64,000 bases of DNA. Source: Holophagales bacterium (GTDB lineage: Bacteria > Acidobacteriota > Thermoanaerobaculia > Multivoradales > Multivoraceae). A program made the translations under genes and the position numbers. Numbering within the stretch: the first letter of the stretch is position 1; each line of letters begins with the position of its first letter. The notes under the pieces were generated by a model. That model did no database searches and was not told the DNA's origin. It was given only the letters and a program-made list of their open reading frames with translations. Positions 38,270 through 46,842 of the stretch are shown one piece after another. The stretch is from positions 395,783-459,782 of the forward strand of contig VXZQ01000014.1 in the NCBI GenBank assembly GCA_009845425.1. The letters run 5' to 3'.

Positions 38270-39327
38270 GCGGCGCCGGAGCCGGCGCTGGCATCGCCGT
38301 GCTCGGAGCGGGCGCGTGGGGTACGGCGCTGGCCATTCACGCGGCCCGGGCAGGTACGCCGGTGCTGCTGTGGGTCCGCTCGGCCGAGTTCGGCGTGAAG
38401 CTGGCTTCCGAACGGGTGAACGAGCGCTACCTGCCGGGCGTCGAGCTGCCGGCCGAGGTCCGCGTCACCTGGGACCTGCGACAGGCCACCGCCAGCGGCA
38501 CGGTGCTAGTCGTCGTTCCCTCCCATGGCTTCCGCGCGGTGGTTCGCTCTTTTCTCGAGGCGCGCGCCAACCTGGGCGATTCCGCCCCGCTGCCCGAGCG
38601 GCTGACCCTGGTTTCGGGTGCCAAGGGGATCGAGTCCGATCACCGGGGCCGCTTCCGACGGATGAGCGATGTCTGTGCGGAGGAGGCCTCTGCGGCGGCG
38701 GTCGCAATCGACTTCGCGACGATCAGCGGTCCGTCGTTCGCCGCCGAGCTGGCCGCCGAGCTGCCGACCGCCTGCGTCGTCGCGTCGGAGGAAACCGACG
38801 TTGCGGAGCGGCTGCAGGCCCAACTCTCGTGCGGGGCGCTGCGGCTCTACACCTCGACCGACGTGGTGGGCGTGGAGATAGGCGCCGCGGCGAAGAACGT
38901 GATCGCGATAGCCGCCGGCGTGCTGGACGGTCTGGGCTATGGCTCGAACACGCGCGCAGCGCTGATCACTCGCGGTCTGCACGAGATGATGCGCCTGGGG
39001 CTCGCCTGCGGCGGTCGGCCGGCGACCTTCGCCGGACTTGGTGGCCTGGGTGACCTGGTGCTGACCTGCACCGGCGGTCTGTCACGTAACCGGAACACGG
39101 GGATCGAACTGGGGCGCGGCCGGACCCTGGAGGAAATCGAGACGGGCCGCGCCGGCGTCGCCGAGGGTGTGCGGAACTCGCTCGCGCTGCTCGAACTGGC
39201 GACGGAGAAGCAGGTCGAGCTGCCGATCACCGAACAGATGGTCGAGATCCTCTATCGGGGCAAGGAACCGGCGGCGGCGATCCGCGATCTGATGGGCCGG
39301 AAACTCAAGGTAGAGTCCGCTTTGTGA
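38266..39327 (+). CDS. gpsA: Glycerol-3-phosphate dehydrogenase [NAD(P)+]
   Basis: Reduces dihydroxyacetone phosphate to glycerol-3-phosphate for phospholipids. The 353-residue protein has the Rossmann motif VLGAGAWGTALAIHAA, ISGPSFAAELAAELPTA, the catalytic-Lys segment AAAKNVIAIAAG, YGSNTRAALITRGL, and a C-terminal helical domain ending KLKVESAL. The TTG start overlaps the plsY stop. The guaA start overlaps its stop (GTGA). Confidence 0.95.
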   Translation: MSGAGAGAGIAVLGAGAWGTALAIHAARAGTPVLLWVRSAEFGVKLASERVNERYLPGVELPAEVRVTWDLRQATASGTVLVVVPSHGFRAVVRSFLEARANLGDSAPLPERLTLVSGAKGIESDHRGRFRRMSDVCAEEASAAAVAIDFATISGPSFAAELAAELPTACVVASEETDVAERLQAQLSCGALRLYTSTDVVGVEIGAAAKNVIAIAAGVLDGLGYGSNTRAALITRGLHEMMRLGLACGGRPATFAGLGGLGDLVLTCTGGLSRNRNTGIELGRGRTLEEIETGRAGVAEGVRNSLALLELATEKQVELPITEQMVEILYRGKEPAAAIRDLMGRKLKVESAL

Positions 39328-40889
39328 CCGAGCACGAGACCGTTCTCGTCCTCGACTTCGGCGGTCAGTACACCCAGTTGATCGCACGACGGGTGCGGGA
39401 ACTCCGGGTCTACTGCGAGATCCACGCCTTCGACCTGTCCGTGGACGAGGTTCGGGTGCGGAAACCGGTCGGCATCGTGCTCTCGGGCGGGCCGGACAGT
39501 GTCTACGAGGAGAATGCGCCTCAGGCCGATCCGGAGCTCCTGCGGCTGGGCGTTCCGATCCTCGGCATCTGCTACGGCATGCAGTGGATGTCCCAGGTGC
39601 TCGGCGGCCGGGTCGTGGCATCGGGCATGCGCGAGTACGGCCGCACGGAGATCACCCTGTCCGTCCGGGACGGCGGCCTGTTCTCGGGGCTCGAGGCGGA
39701 GCAGAGGGTGTGGATGTCGCACGGCGACCGGGTCGACGAGGTGCCGCCGGGCTTCGAAGCGACGGCTTCCGCGCCGACCGTGCCGGTGGTGGCCGTTCAG
39801 GACCGGGAACGGGCCCTGTTCGGGATCCAGTTTCACCCCGAGGTCACCCATACGGGCGGCGGCCGCGAGATGCTCGGGAACTTCCTCTACGGCGCCTGTT
39901 CCGCTTCCGGCGCGTGGCGGATGGCGTCCTACGCCGAGGAGGCCACGGCGGCGATCGCGGACCAGGTTGGGCCGACGGATCGGGTTCTCTGCGCCCTGTC
40001 GGGCGGCGTCGATTCGGCGGTGGCGGCGAGCCTGGTGCAACGGGCGGTCGGGGATCGCCTGACCGCGGTGTTCGTGGACAACGGCCTGCTGCGCAAGAAC
40101 GAACGGACGACCGTGGAGAGGAGTCTCAGCTCCGGTCTCGACCTGCGGCTGGTGGTCGTCGACGCGGCGAGCGACTTCCTCGGAGAACTCGCGGGAATCA
40201 CCGATCCTGAAGAGAAGCGGCGCACGATCGGCCGGGTCTTCATCGAAGTGTTTCAGCGCGAGGCGAAGAGACTGGAGAGGACGGGAGACGGCGGCAGGAT
40301 CCGCTATCTGGTCCAGGGTACGCTCTACCCGGACGTGATCGAGTCGGTGTCGGCCTTCGGCCCGTCGGCGATGATCAAGAGCCACCACAACGTGGGCGGC
40401 CTGCCGGAACAGTTGGGTTTCGAGCTGATCGAGCCGCTCCGTTTCCTGTTCAAGGACGAGGTGCGAAAGCTGGGCCGGGAACTCGGTCTCGGCTCGGAGT
40501 TCGTGGGGCGGCACCCCTTTCCAGGTCCGGGGCTCGGGGTGCGCATCCTGGGAGACGTCACCGCCGACCGCGTGGCCGTGCTCCAGGAGGCGGACGCGAT
40601 CTTCATCGACGAGCTGCGCGCGGCCAGGCTCTACGACCGGGTGAGCCAGGCGTTGGCCGTGCTGCTGCCGGTGCAGAGCGTCGGCGTGATGGGAGACGGT
40701 CGCAGCTACGAGAACGTGGTCGCGCTGCGGTCGGTCGAGACCGAGGACTTCATGACGGCGGACTGGAGCCAGTTGCCGCACGAGTTTCTGGGCCGCGTCG
40801 CGGGTCGGATCGTGAACGAAGTCGCCGGTGTAAATCGGGTGGTCTACGACCTGACCAGCAAGCCGCCCGGCACGATCGAGTGGGAGTGA
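39324..40889 (+). CDS. guaA: GMP synthase (glutamine-hydrolysing)
   Basis: Converts XMP to GMP using ATP and glutamine. The 521-residue protein has an N-terminal class I amidotransferase domain (nucleophile Cys in GICYGMQWMS; His/Glu in FHPEVTHT), the ATP-pyrophosphatase core with the P-loop ALSGGVDSAVAA, and the C-terminal dimerisation domain. Later segments include IKSHHNVGGLPE, HPFPGPGLGVRI and YDLTSKPPGTIEWE. GTG 39324 overlaps gpsA by 4 nt. It is convergent with the DHH-phosphoesterase gene, 12 nt away. Confidence 0.96.
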   Translation: MTEHETVLVLDFGGQYTQLIARRVRELRVYCEIHAFDLSVDEVRVRKPVGIVLSGGPDSVYEENAPQADPELLRLGVPILGICYGMQWMSQVLGGRVVASGMREYGRTEITLSVRDGGLFSGLEAEQRVWMSHGDRVDEVPPGFEATASAPTVPVVAVQDRERALFGIQFHPEVTHTGGGREMLGNFLYGACSASGAWRMASYAEEATAAIADQVGPTDRVLCALSGGVDSAVAASLVQRAVGDRLTAVFVDNGLLRKNERTTVERSLSSGLDLRLVVVDAASDFLGELAGITDPEEKRRTIGRVFIEVFQREAKRLERTGDGGRIRYLVQGTLYPDVIESVSAFGPSAMIKSHHNVGGLPEQLGFELIEPLRFLFKDEVRKLGRELGLGSEFVGRHPFPGPGLGVRILGDVTADRVAVLQEADAIFIDELRAARLYDRVSQALAVLLPVQSVGVMGDGRSYENVVALRSVETEDFMTADWSQLPHEFLGRVAGRIVNEVAGVNRVVYDLTSKPPGTIEWE

Positions 40890-40901
40890 GGCGGTCCGCG
40901 C

Positions 40902-41951
40902 TCAGGCGCGGGTGAAGGGCGCGATCCGACTCGGGTCTTTGCGCAGGAGTTTGGCCAGCCTGGCTGCCAGCCGGTCCTGCTGGCGGCGCACTGCCTCCTC
41001 GCCTCCCCTTGCCTTGGGAATCCAGCCGCCGGCGATCATGCCGTGGCCGCCGCCGCGGCCGTCGCGTCCGACCAGGCGGCGCATGATCCGGGAGGCGTCG
41101 GCTCGGGGATTCGTGGTGCGGATCGAGCAGTACAGACGGTCCTCGTGGAGACCGCTGCACATCGACCAGGTACAACCCTCCAGGCGCAGCAGCAAGTCGG
41201 CGATCTCGGGAACGATGTCGGGTTGGGCCACCGGGCCGAGCCGGCTCAGGATCAGTGTGTCAACGCCGTAGAGATTGTCCAGGGCTTCGCGCAGGGTCTC
41301 GAAGTAGTCGAGCGGCAGCCTGGGGTTCTGGATCCGGCCCAGAAGCCGCGGCAGGGCCTGGGTGTTGAAGTGGTCGTGGATCGCGCGGTCCGCGTCGCTG
41401 GAGCCGCGGCAGAAGTCGAGGGTCTCGCTCCGGATCGCGTAGACGATCGCCGTGGCTTCGCGGCGGGTGGCCGGCACGCCGGAGGCGAGCAGGTACTCGG
41501 CGGCGATCGTGGCGGCGGCGGCATAGTCGGTTCTGACGTCGTGGAAGGGCGTCGCGGCCGTGCTTGGACGGGCCGGGTGGTGATCGATCACGACCTCGGG
41601 CATCCGTTCCGCCGGCAGCGGGCTGTTGCCGGTCGCCGGCTGGCAGTCGACCAACGCCACGTAGCGGTAGCTGGCGAGCTTCAGTCGGCGCGCCTGGCTG
41701 AAGTCGAGATCGAGCGAGCGAACCATCTCCTGGTTCTCGGCCCGGCCGATGATGCCGCCGTAAGCCGGCGTGGCGCGGCGCCGAAACCCGGAACGCAGGA
41801 CCTTTGCCAGGGCGGCCGCGCTGGCGAGGGCATCGGGGTCCGGGTTGTTGTGGGTCAGGACGAGCCAGCGCGCCCGCGGATCCGTGGTCTCGACGTACTC
41901 GCGGAACGCGGCGAAGCGGCTCTGAGCCAGTTCGCTCAGCATCCCGTTCAT
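40902..41951 (-). CDS. DHH/DHHA1 phosphoesterase (NrnA-like)
   Basis: A 349-residue soluble phosphoesterase of the nanoRNase/pAp-phosphatase group. Motifs are NNPDPDALASAAAL (DHH motif I), DCQPATG, VIDHHPAR (the DHH motif itself), and the DHHA1 domain ending GGGHGMIAGG. The protein could degrade very short oligonucleotides or pAp. A cyclic-dinucleotide phosphodiesterase (GdpP-like) is less likely because no PAS/GGDEF part is present. It is convergent with guaA and divergent from lgt (35 bp). Confidence 0.87.
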   Translation of the reverse strand: MNGMLSELAQSRFAAFREYVETTDPRARWLVLTHNNPDPDALASAAALAKVLRSGFRRRATPAYGGIIGRAENQEMVRSLDLDFSQARRLKLASYRYVALVDCQPATGNSPLPAERMPEVVIDHHPARPSTAATPFHDVRTDYAAAATIAAEYLLASGVPATRREATAIVYAIRSETLDFCRGSSDADRAIHDHFNTQALPRLLGRIQNPRLPLDYFETLREALDNLYGVDTLILSRLGPVAQPDIVPEIADLLLRLEGCTWSMCSGLHEDRLYCSIRTTNPRADASRIMRRLVGRDGRGGGHGMIAGGWIPKARGGEEAVRRQQDRLAARLAKLLRKDPSRIAPFTRA

Positions 41952-41986
41952 GCTAACGCCGCGAGGTTCGCCGGTAGGATCGGCCC

Positions 41987-42787
41987 GTGATCTCGGAGCT
42001 GTTCCACATCGGCCCGCTCTCCGTTTCGCCCTTCGGCGCGATGCTGGTGGCGGCGCTGTTCGCGGCCAGTCTCCAGTTGCGTTGGGGTCTCCGGCAGGTG
42101 GGCTCGAGCGCTTCCCGCGCCGCGGACGACGCGGCCGCTCTGCTGCTGGCGGGCGCGGTTGGCGGCATCGTCGGCGGCAAGGCGTACTACGCGCTGCTCT
42201 ATGGGGACTGGCACCTGCTCTACAGCCGTGCCGGTCTGGTCTGGTACGGCGGGTTCCTGGTCGGTGCCGCCGCGGTGCTGCTGGTCATCCGGCGCCGGCG
42301 GATGCCGCTCTGGCAGTCCGCCGACGCCACCGCGCCCGCCCTGGCGCTCGGCTACGGCGTCGGCCGCATCGGTTGCCTGCTGGTCGGCGACGACTACGGC
42401 GTGCCCACCGACCTGCCCTGGGGCATGACCTTCCCGGAGGGCCCCATTCCCACGGTGGCGAGTGCGCTGGAGCGGGAGTTCGGGGTCGACCTGCCGCCGG
42501 ACGTTGCCGCCGACGCCCTGGTCGCGGTGCATCCCACCCAGATCTATGAGACCGTTACCGCGCTGCTGATCTTCTGGTTCGGCAGGTCGTTGCTAGCGCG
42601 CGGAACGGTGCCGGGCGGCGTGGCGCTTTCGGTGATGGGCCTGCTGTCGCTGGAGCGGTTCCTGGTCGAGTTCCTGCGTGCCAAGGACGATCGGTTCTTC
42701 GGCGTTCTGACGCTGGCTCAGTTGATCGCGGCTGCCATCCTGCTCCTGGTCGTTTCGCTATGGCTGCACCGCCGCCGCGCGTCCTGA
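41987..42787 (+). CDS. lgt: Prolipoprotein diacylglyceryl transferase
   Basis: Transfers diacylglycerol from phosphatidylglycerol to the lipobox Cys of prolipoproteins. The 266-residue membrane protein has about seven hydrophobic spans. Conserved segments are GLVWYGGFLVGA, GYGVGRIGCLLVGDDYG (the Lgt signature Arg) and VHPTQIYE. The start is GTG 41987. thiD starts inside its last 28 nt. With the LolCD-like exporter and the lipobox-bearing hydrolase at 58960 it supports a working lipoprotein pathway. Confidence 0.93.
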   Translation: MISELFHIGPLSVSPFGAMLVAALFAASLQLRWGLRQVGSSASRAADDAAALLLAGAVGGIVGGKAYYALLYGDWHLLYSRAGLVWYGGFLVGAAAVLLVIRRRRMPLWQSADATAPALALGYGVGRIGCLLVGDDYGVPTDLPWGMTFPEGPIPTVASALEREFGVDLPPDVAADALVAVHPTQIYETVTALLIFWFGRSLLARGTVPGGVALSVMGLLSLERFLVEFLRAKDDRFFGVLTLAQLIAAAILLLVVSLWLHRRRAS

Positions 42788-43581
42788 CGATTGCCGGTTC
42801 GGACTCCGGCGGCTGCTCGGGGGCGCCCGCGGACCTGAGGACCTTCGCCGCCTACGGCGTTCACGGCCTCTGCGCCCTGACCGCGGTCACCGCCCAGTCG
42901 GCGGCCGAGGTGCGTGCCGTTGAACCTCTGGGACCCGAGCTCGTGCGCCAGCAGTTGGAGACGGCCGAGGAGATTGGCCTGGATGCGATCAAGATCGGCA
43001 TGCTCTCCGACGCGGCGACCGTGGAAGTGGTGGCACGCTGGCTGGAGCGGCTGCCGCCGACGCCGGCGGTGCTGGACCCGGTGCTCCGATCGACTTCGGG
43101 AACGGCGCTGCTCGACGCGGAGGCGATGCCCGTGCTCGTGGAGCGGCTGCTTCCACAGCTCCTGCTCGTGACGCCGAATCTGTTCGAGGCGGAGCGCCTG
43201 AGCGGGATGACGATCACCGGCCTGGAGGAGGCTCGCGACGCGGCCCGCCGGATCGAGCGGATGGGACCGAGCGTGCTGGTCACGGGAGGCCATGGCGGCG
43301 GCACCGGCAAGCCCGGTGGCGAGGTGACCGATCTCCTGTTCGACGGCAACCGCTTCGAGGCTTTCGTCCACCCGAGGATACGGACGCGCTGGCGGCGGGG
43401 CACGGGCTGCACGCTTTCGGCCGCGGTCGCCGCAGGGCTGGGCTGGCATCTGCCGCTGCAGGAAGCCGTGCGGCGGGCGGTGGCCTTCGTCGAGCGCGCC
43501 CTGAGGGGTTCCTACCCGTTGGGACGGAGCGGCGGCCAGGGCACGCTCGATCCGATGGCGGGCCGCCGCGGCCGTCGCTGA
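42760..43581 (+). CDS. thiD: Hydroxymethylpyrimidine (phosphate) kinase
   Basis: Phosphorylates HMP and HMP-P for thiamine synthesis. The 273-residue ribokinase-fold protein has GSDSGGCSGAPADLRTFAAYG at the N-terminus, a shortened HMP-binding site, IKIGMLSD, LDPVLRSTSG, LVTPNLFEAERLSG, and the anion-hole/catalytic segment GTGCTLSAAVAA. The usual GGGAGIQAD motif is altered to GGCSGAPAD, but the fold is clear. The 5' end overlaps lgt by 28 nt. No other thi genes or TPP-riboswitch-like leader are seen. Confidence 0.9.
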   Translation: MAAPPPRVLTIAGSDSGGCSGAPADLRTFAAYGVHGLCALTAVTAQSAAEVRAVEPLGPELVRQQLETAEEIGLDAIKIGMLSDAATVEVVARWLERLPPTPAVLDPVLRSTSGTALLDAEAMPVLVERLLPQLLLVTPNLFEAERLSGMTITGLEEARDAARRIERMGPSVLVTGGHGGGTGKPGGEVTDLLFDGNRFEAFVHPRIRTRWRRGTGCTLSAAVAAGLGWHLPLQEAVRRAVAFVERALRGSYPLGRSGGQGTLDPMAGRRGRR

Positions 43582-43635
43582 CGTGAGGCGGCCGGAATGC
43601 GGCGGCCAGCGTCGATGTTTGCCGGTTCGGTCCCC

Positions 43636-43650
43636 TATAATCGACTATCC
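43636..43650 (+). promoter_or_regulatory. Perfect -10 box directly before the VWA gene (probable leaderless promoter)
   Basis: TATAAT (43636-43641) occurs 9 nt before ATG 43651, striking in DNA this GC-rich. Transcription would start about 43648, leaving a 5' leader of only a few nt. There is no Shine-Dalgarno in the remaining bases, so the mRNA is probably leaderless. A matching -35 (TTGACA-like) at 16-18 nt is not evident, so an extended or activator-dependent promoter is possible. Confidence 0.5.
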
Positions 43651-45423
43651 ATGACCGGCACGTCCTTACTCCGATCGTTCGCGTTCGCTTCGATACTGCT
43701 CGCCGTGCCGATGCTGATCGCGCCGGTTCCTGTGGACGCCCAGGAGACGCCTGCCAGGTCGCCTCGCGCCACCTTCGAGGACGCGGTCCACGTCAAGGTG
43801 ATCAACGTCCAGGTCTTCGTCCGTGACCGGGATGGCAATCCCGTGACCGGTCTGACCAAGGATGACTTCGTCCTGCTAGAGGAGAAGCGTCCGGTACCGA
43901 TCACGAACTTCTACGAAGTCCACGAACGGGTCAAGGTCGGCGCGGTTGCCGGCCTGGTGCCGGGCGAGCCGGAGGTTCACATCATCGATCGTCCCGGGCT
44001 CGCCCGCCGGAACTACATCGTGCCCGAGGACGAGCGCCTGAACCTGATCGTCTACGTCGACCACCACAACATCCGCCCCCAGAACCGGAACCGCTTCTTC
44101 CGCTACGTCCGGGAGTTCCTGCGCCAGCACGTGACCCGCGACGACCGCGTCATGCTCCTGACCTACAACCGTTCGGTGAAGGTGGAGCGCGAGTTCACCA
44201 GCGACCCCCAGTTGATCGCCAACGCCCTCTACGACCTGGAGAAGCACACCGGCGGCCGGACGATGTGGGACTCGGACCGGGCCGACCTCATCCGCGACAT
44301 CGGTGAGGAAGACCGTGACTACTTCTTCGTGCAGGGACGCGTGCGGATCTACTCGCAGCAGATCTACAACGACATGCAGTTCACGCTCGACGGCCTCAAG
44401 GACTCGGTCATCTCGCTGGCGGGCCTGCCCGGTCGCAAGGCCTTCCTTTATGTCTCGGACGGTCTGCCGATGCGGGCCGGAGCGGACATGTGGGAGGCGC
44501 TCGACCAGCGCGGCCGCTCGGTCGACTCGATCGAGTACGACTCGAACTTCTACCTCGATTCGCTGCAGTACGACTCGAGCCGGCGCTTCACCGATCTCGT
44601 CGACACGGCGAATGCGAACGAGGTCTCCTTCTACACCGTCGACGCCTCGGGGCCGATGGGCATCAACTCCCGCGATGCCTCGATGCAGGGCATGGCCTTC
44701 TCGTCGAACATCGACTCCGTCGCCCGGGACAACATGCACTCGTCGGTCATGTACATGGCCGAGGAGACGGGCGGCCAGTACATCGTCAACACGAACAACT
44801 TCCGTGACGGCCTGAACCGGATCGCCCTCGACTTCGCCAGCTACTACTCGCTCGGCTTCCAACCCGGTCACGCGGGTACGGGCCGGCGCTACAGGATCGA
44901 TGTAGACCTCACGAAGGAGGCGAAGGAACGGCTCGGCCTCAAGCGCGAGCGCTTCGTTCGGCACCGCCAGAGCTACCGGGACAAGTCGGTCGACACGGAG
45001 ATGACCGAAGGAACGCTGGCGGCGCTCAAGCTCGGCTACGAGAAGAACGACCTGGAGATCTCGTTGGTCAAGGCCGACGAGATACGCCGCGAGGAGCGAG
45101 GGCTTTACACGGTTCACGTCGACGTCCAGGTTCCGATCGGCGAGATGACCCTGGTGCCGGTGGGGACCGAGGGCGAACACCTCCTGCGTGCCCGTATCTG
45201 GGTGCAGGCATTGGCTTCGAACGGCGACATCTCTCCGCCCCAGGTCGAGCCGTTCGAACTCACGATCCCGGCCGAGGATCTGCAGCGCGCCATGGAGAGC
45301 TACTACACGTACACGCTGCCGTTGATCATGAAGGAGGGCGACCAGCGCCTGACGGTGGCGGTGCGGGACGAGGTGGCGGGAGCAACTTCCTTCGTCACGC
45401 GGACCCTGCGTGTCGGCGTCTGA
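43651..45423 (+). CDS. Secreted VWA-domain protein (acidobacterial VWFA-related type)
   Basis: A 590-residue exported protein. A signal peptide (about 1-33, ending PVDAQ) is followed by a beta-rich region with VRDRDGNPVTGLTKDDFVLLEEKRPVPI, the typical opening of VWFA-related proteins common in Acidobacteriota. The VWA domain (about 130-420) starts LNLIVYVDHHNIRPQNRNRFF. The MIDAS DxSxS is replaced by DHH, so metal-dependent adhesion is doubtful. A C-terminal beta domain (about 455-590) follows. I chose ATG 43651 because it begins the signal peptide. Function unknown; possibly an envelope or matrix component. Confidence 0.85.
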   Translation: MTGTSLLRSFAFASILLAVPMLIAPVPVDAQETPARSPRATFEDAVHVKVINVQVFVRDRDGNPVTGLTKDDFVLLEEKRPVPITNFYEVHERVKVGAVAGLVPGEPEVHIIDRPGLARRNYIVPEDERLNLIVYVDHHNIRPQNRNRFFRYVREFLRQHVTRDDRVMLLTYNRSVKVEREFTSDPQLIANALYDLEKHTGGRTMWDSDRADLIRDIGEEDRDYFFVQGRVRIYSQQIYNDMQFTLDGLKDSVISLAGLPGRKAFLYVSDGLPMRAGADMWEALDQRGRSVDSIEYDSNFYLDSLQYDSSRRFTDLVDTANANEVSFYTVDASGPMGINSRDASMQGMAFSSNIDSVARDNMHSSVMYMAEETGGQYIVNTNNFRDGLNRIALDFASYYSLGFQPGHAGTGRRYRIDVDLTKEAKERLGLKRERFVRHRQSYRDKSVDTEMTEGTLAALKLGYEKNDLEISLVKADEIRREERGLYTVHVDVQVPIGEMTLVPVGTEGEHLLRARIWVQALASNGDISPPQVEPFELTIPAEDLQRAMESYYTYTLPLIMKEGDQRLTVAVRDEVAGATSFVTRTLRVGV

Positions 45424-45485
45424 ACGACGCCTGAACTCCGCCCGGCGATGAAGCCGGCCGCGGCCGTCCTGAGGCCTCTGCCCCA

Positions 45486-45959
45486 ATGACCACGAAGATC
45501 ATCGAGGCTCTCGCGACACTGAGCGGACTTGGAAGTTCGCTGGCGCGGTCGGCCGCGGCGCTGCTGGAGGCCGAAGCCGAACAACTGCGTTTCGACCTGG
45601 CGCGGAACTGGGCTCGTTTCCTCCGCCTGGTCCTGCTCGCCGCCTTCGTGTTCGGTGCCGTGTTCTGGGCGCTCGGTGCCCTGCTGTTCGCGGCCGGTGC
45701 GGGTCTCGCCAGGGTACTGCCGGTGTGGGCGGCGGCGCTCGCGGTGGCCGGTGGCCTTCTGGTGCTGGCGTTCATTCTGATTCGGGTCGTTCGGGCGCGG
45801 GCGCGCCGGCTCGAGTCGCCGGTGGGCACGGTCAGGCGGCGCGTCGCCAGCCACCTTGCCTTCTGGCAGGGCGTGCTGGACGACGAGGCCGTCCGCGGCG
45901 GTACGGCGCCGGGGCCGGACGAAAGCGACGAGGGCGACGCACCTGGGGGAACGTCGTGA
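45486..45959 (+). CDS. Small membrane protein, phage-holin-3_6-like
   Basis: A 157-residue protein with two hydrophobic spans (about 46-70 and 76-100) between a helical N-terminus (IIEALATLSGLGSSLARSAAALLEAEAEQLRFDLAR) and a charged C-terminus rich in Asp/Glu/Gly. This is the layout of the holin-3_6/YqjE-type membrane proteins found in many non-phage loci; lytic function is not implied. Its stop overlaps the next small ORF by 4 nt (GTGA). Confidence 0.6.
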   Translation: MTTKIIEALATLSGLGSSLARSAAALLEAEAEQLRFDLARNWARFLRLVLLAAFVFGAVFWALGALLFAAGAGLARVLPVWAAALAVAGGLLVLAFILIRVVRARARRLESPVGTVRRRVASHLAFWQGVLDDEAVRGGTAPGPDESDEGDAPGGTS

Positions 45960-46177
45960 GCCGGCAGTCGGAAGCGCGGGCCCGGGCGGCGGCGTTGGCG
46001 CGCCGTCGCGACGACGTCCGCGAGGCGGTGGCGGAGGTGAGAAGTGCGCTCGATCGAGCGGGCGGCCCTCGCCTGGCGGCGTTTCCCGGAAAGGGTCGGG
46101 CCTGGGTTCTGCCGATTGCTGCCGGTGCTCTCGGCATCGCCATCGCGTGGTCGCTGCGGCGACTTCGGAACCGGTGA
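45956..46177 (+). CDS. Small membrane-anchored protein of unknown function
   Basis: A 73-residue protein: an Arg/Ala-rich helical N-terminus (about 1-48; ARARAAALARRRDDVREAV) and one C-terminal membrane span (WVLPIAAGALGIAIAWSL) ending RRLRNR. GTG 45956 overlaps the holin-like gene, and the stop overlaps the DUF2064 gene (GTGA). The pair with the previous gene recalls YqjE/YqjK or DUF883-type small envelope pairs. I do not recognise the family. Confidence 0.55.
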   Translation: MSRQSEARARAAALARRRDDVREAVAEVRSALDRAGGPRLAAFPGKGRAWVLPIAAGALGIAIAWSLRRLRNR

Positions 46178-46842
46178 GCACGCGACGCCTGCTCCTCTTT
46201 GCCAGGGCGCCGGTCCCGGGCCGGGTGAAGACGAGGCTGGTGGCGCCCGGAGGGCTCACGGCGGCCGGCGCCGCTTCGCTCCAGCGCGCGCTTGTCGCGG
46301 ACCTGGGACACCGCCTGAGCACTGGTCCCTGGGAACTCGTCCTCATGTGGGCGTTGACGCCGGATGCCCAGCCTCCCGCGGAACTGGTGCCGGCCGGTGT
46401 GCCGTGGCGTTGTCAGGAGGGGCGGGATCTGGGAGAGCGTCTCTACCACGGGCTCCGCTGGGCGGCCGACGGCGCCGACCACGTGGCCGCGGTGGGCAGC
46501 GACCACCCTGATCTCGATTCCGTGCGGGTGGAGGAGGCATTCGAAGCGCTGGACGCCGGCCGGGAGGCCGTGCTCGGCCCGGCGGCGGACGGCGGCTACT
46601 ACCTGATCGCGCTGCGGCGGGAAGCGCTTCACCCGCGCCTGTTCGAGGGCATCGCCTGGAGTGCTCCGTCGGTGCTCGCGACGACTCTCTCGCGCCTTGC
46701 CGAGCTCGGCCTGGGCGCGGCGCTCCTGCCTGAAGAGCACGATCTCGACACGGTGGCCGACCTCGCGCGCTTCCGCGAGCGACTCGAGCGCCGGGCCGAG
46801 TTGCGTTCGCTCTGCCCGCGCACCGCCGAGGTCCTTCTGTGA
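46174..46842 (+). CDS. DUF2064 / TIGR04282-family glycosyltransferase-like protein
   Basis: A 222-residue protein with nucleotide-diphospho-sugar-transferase features: LLLFARAPVPGRVKTRL at the N-terminus, VGSDHPDLDS (the metal-binding DxD-like region) and VLGPAADGGYYLIAL. The family is annotated in some genomes as an arsenosugar-biosynthesis transferase, but here there are no arsenic genes beside it, so the substrate is open. The GTG start overlaps the small membrane gene, and the stop overlaps nnrD/E (GTGA). Confidence 0.82.
   Translation: MSTRRLLLFARAPVPGRVKTRLVAPGGLTAAGAASLQRALVADLGHRLSTGPWELVLMWALTPDAQPPAELVPAGVPWRCQEGRDLGERLYHGLRWAADGADHVAAVGSDHPDLDSVRVEEAFEALDAGREAVLGPAADGGYYLIALRREALHPRLFEGIAWSAPSVLATTLSRLAELGLGAALLPEEHDLDTVADLARFRERLERRAELRSLCPRTAEVLL

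Noticed and set aside
45486-45959. Prophage holin
   Set aside because: No lysis, capsid, tail or integrase genes are near; the protein resembles a common non-phage membrane family.
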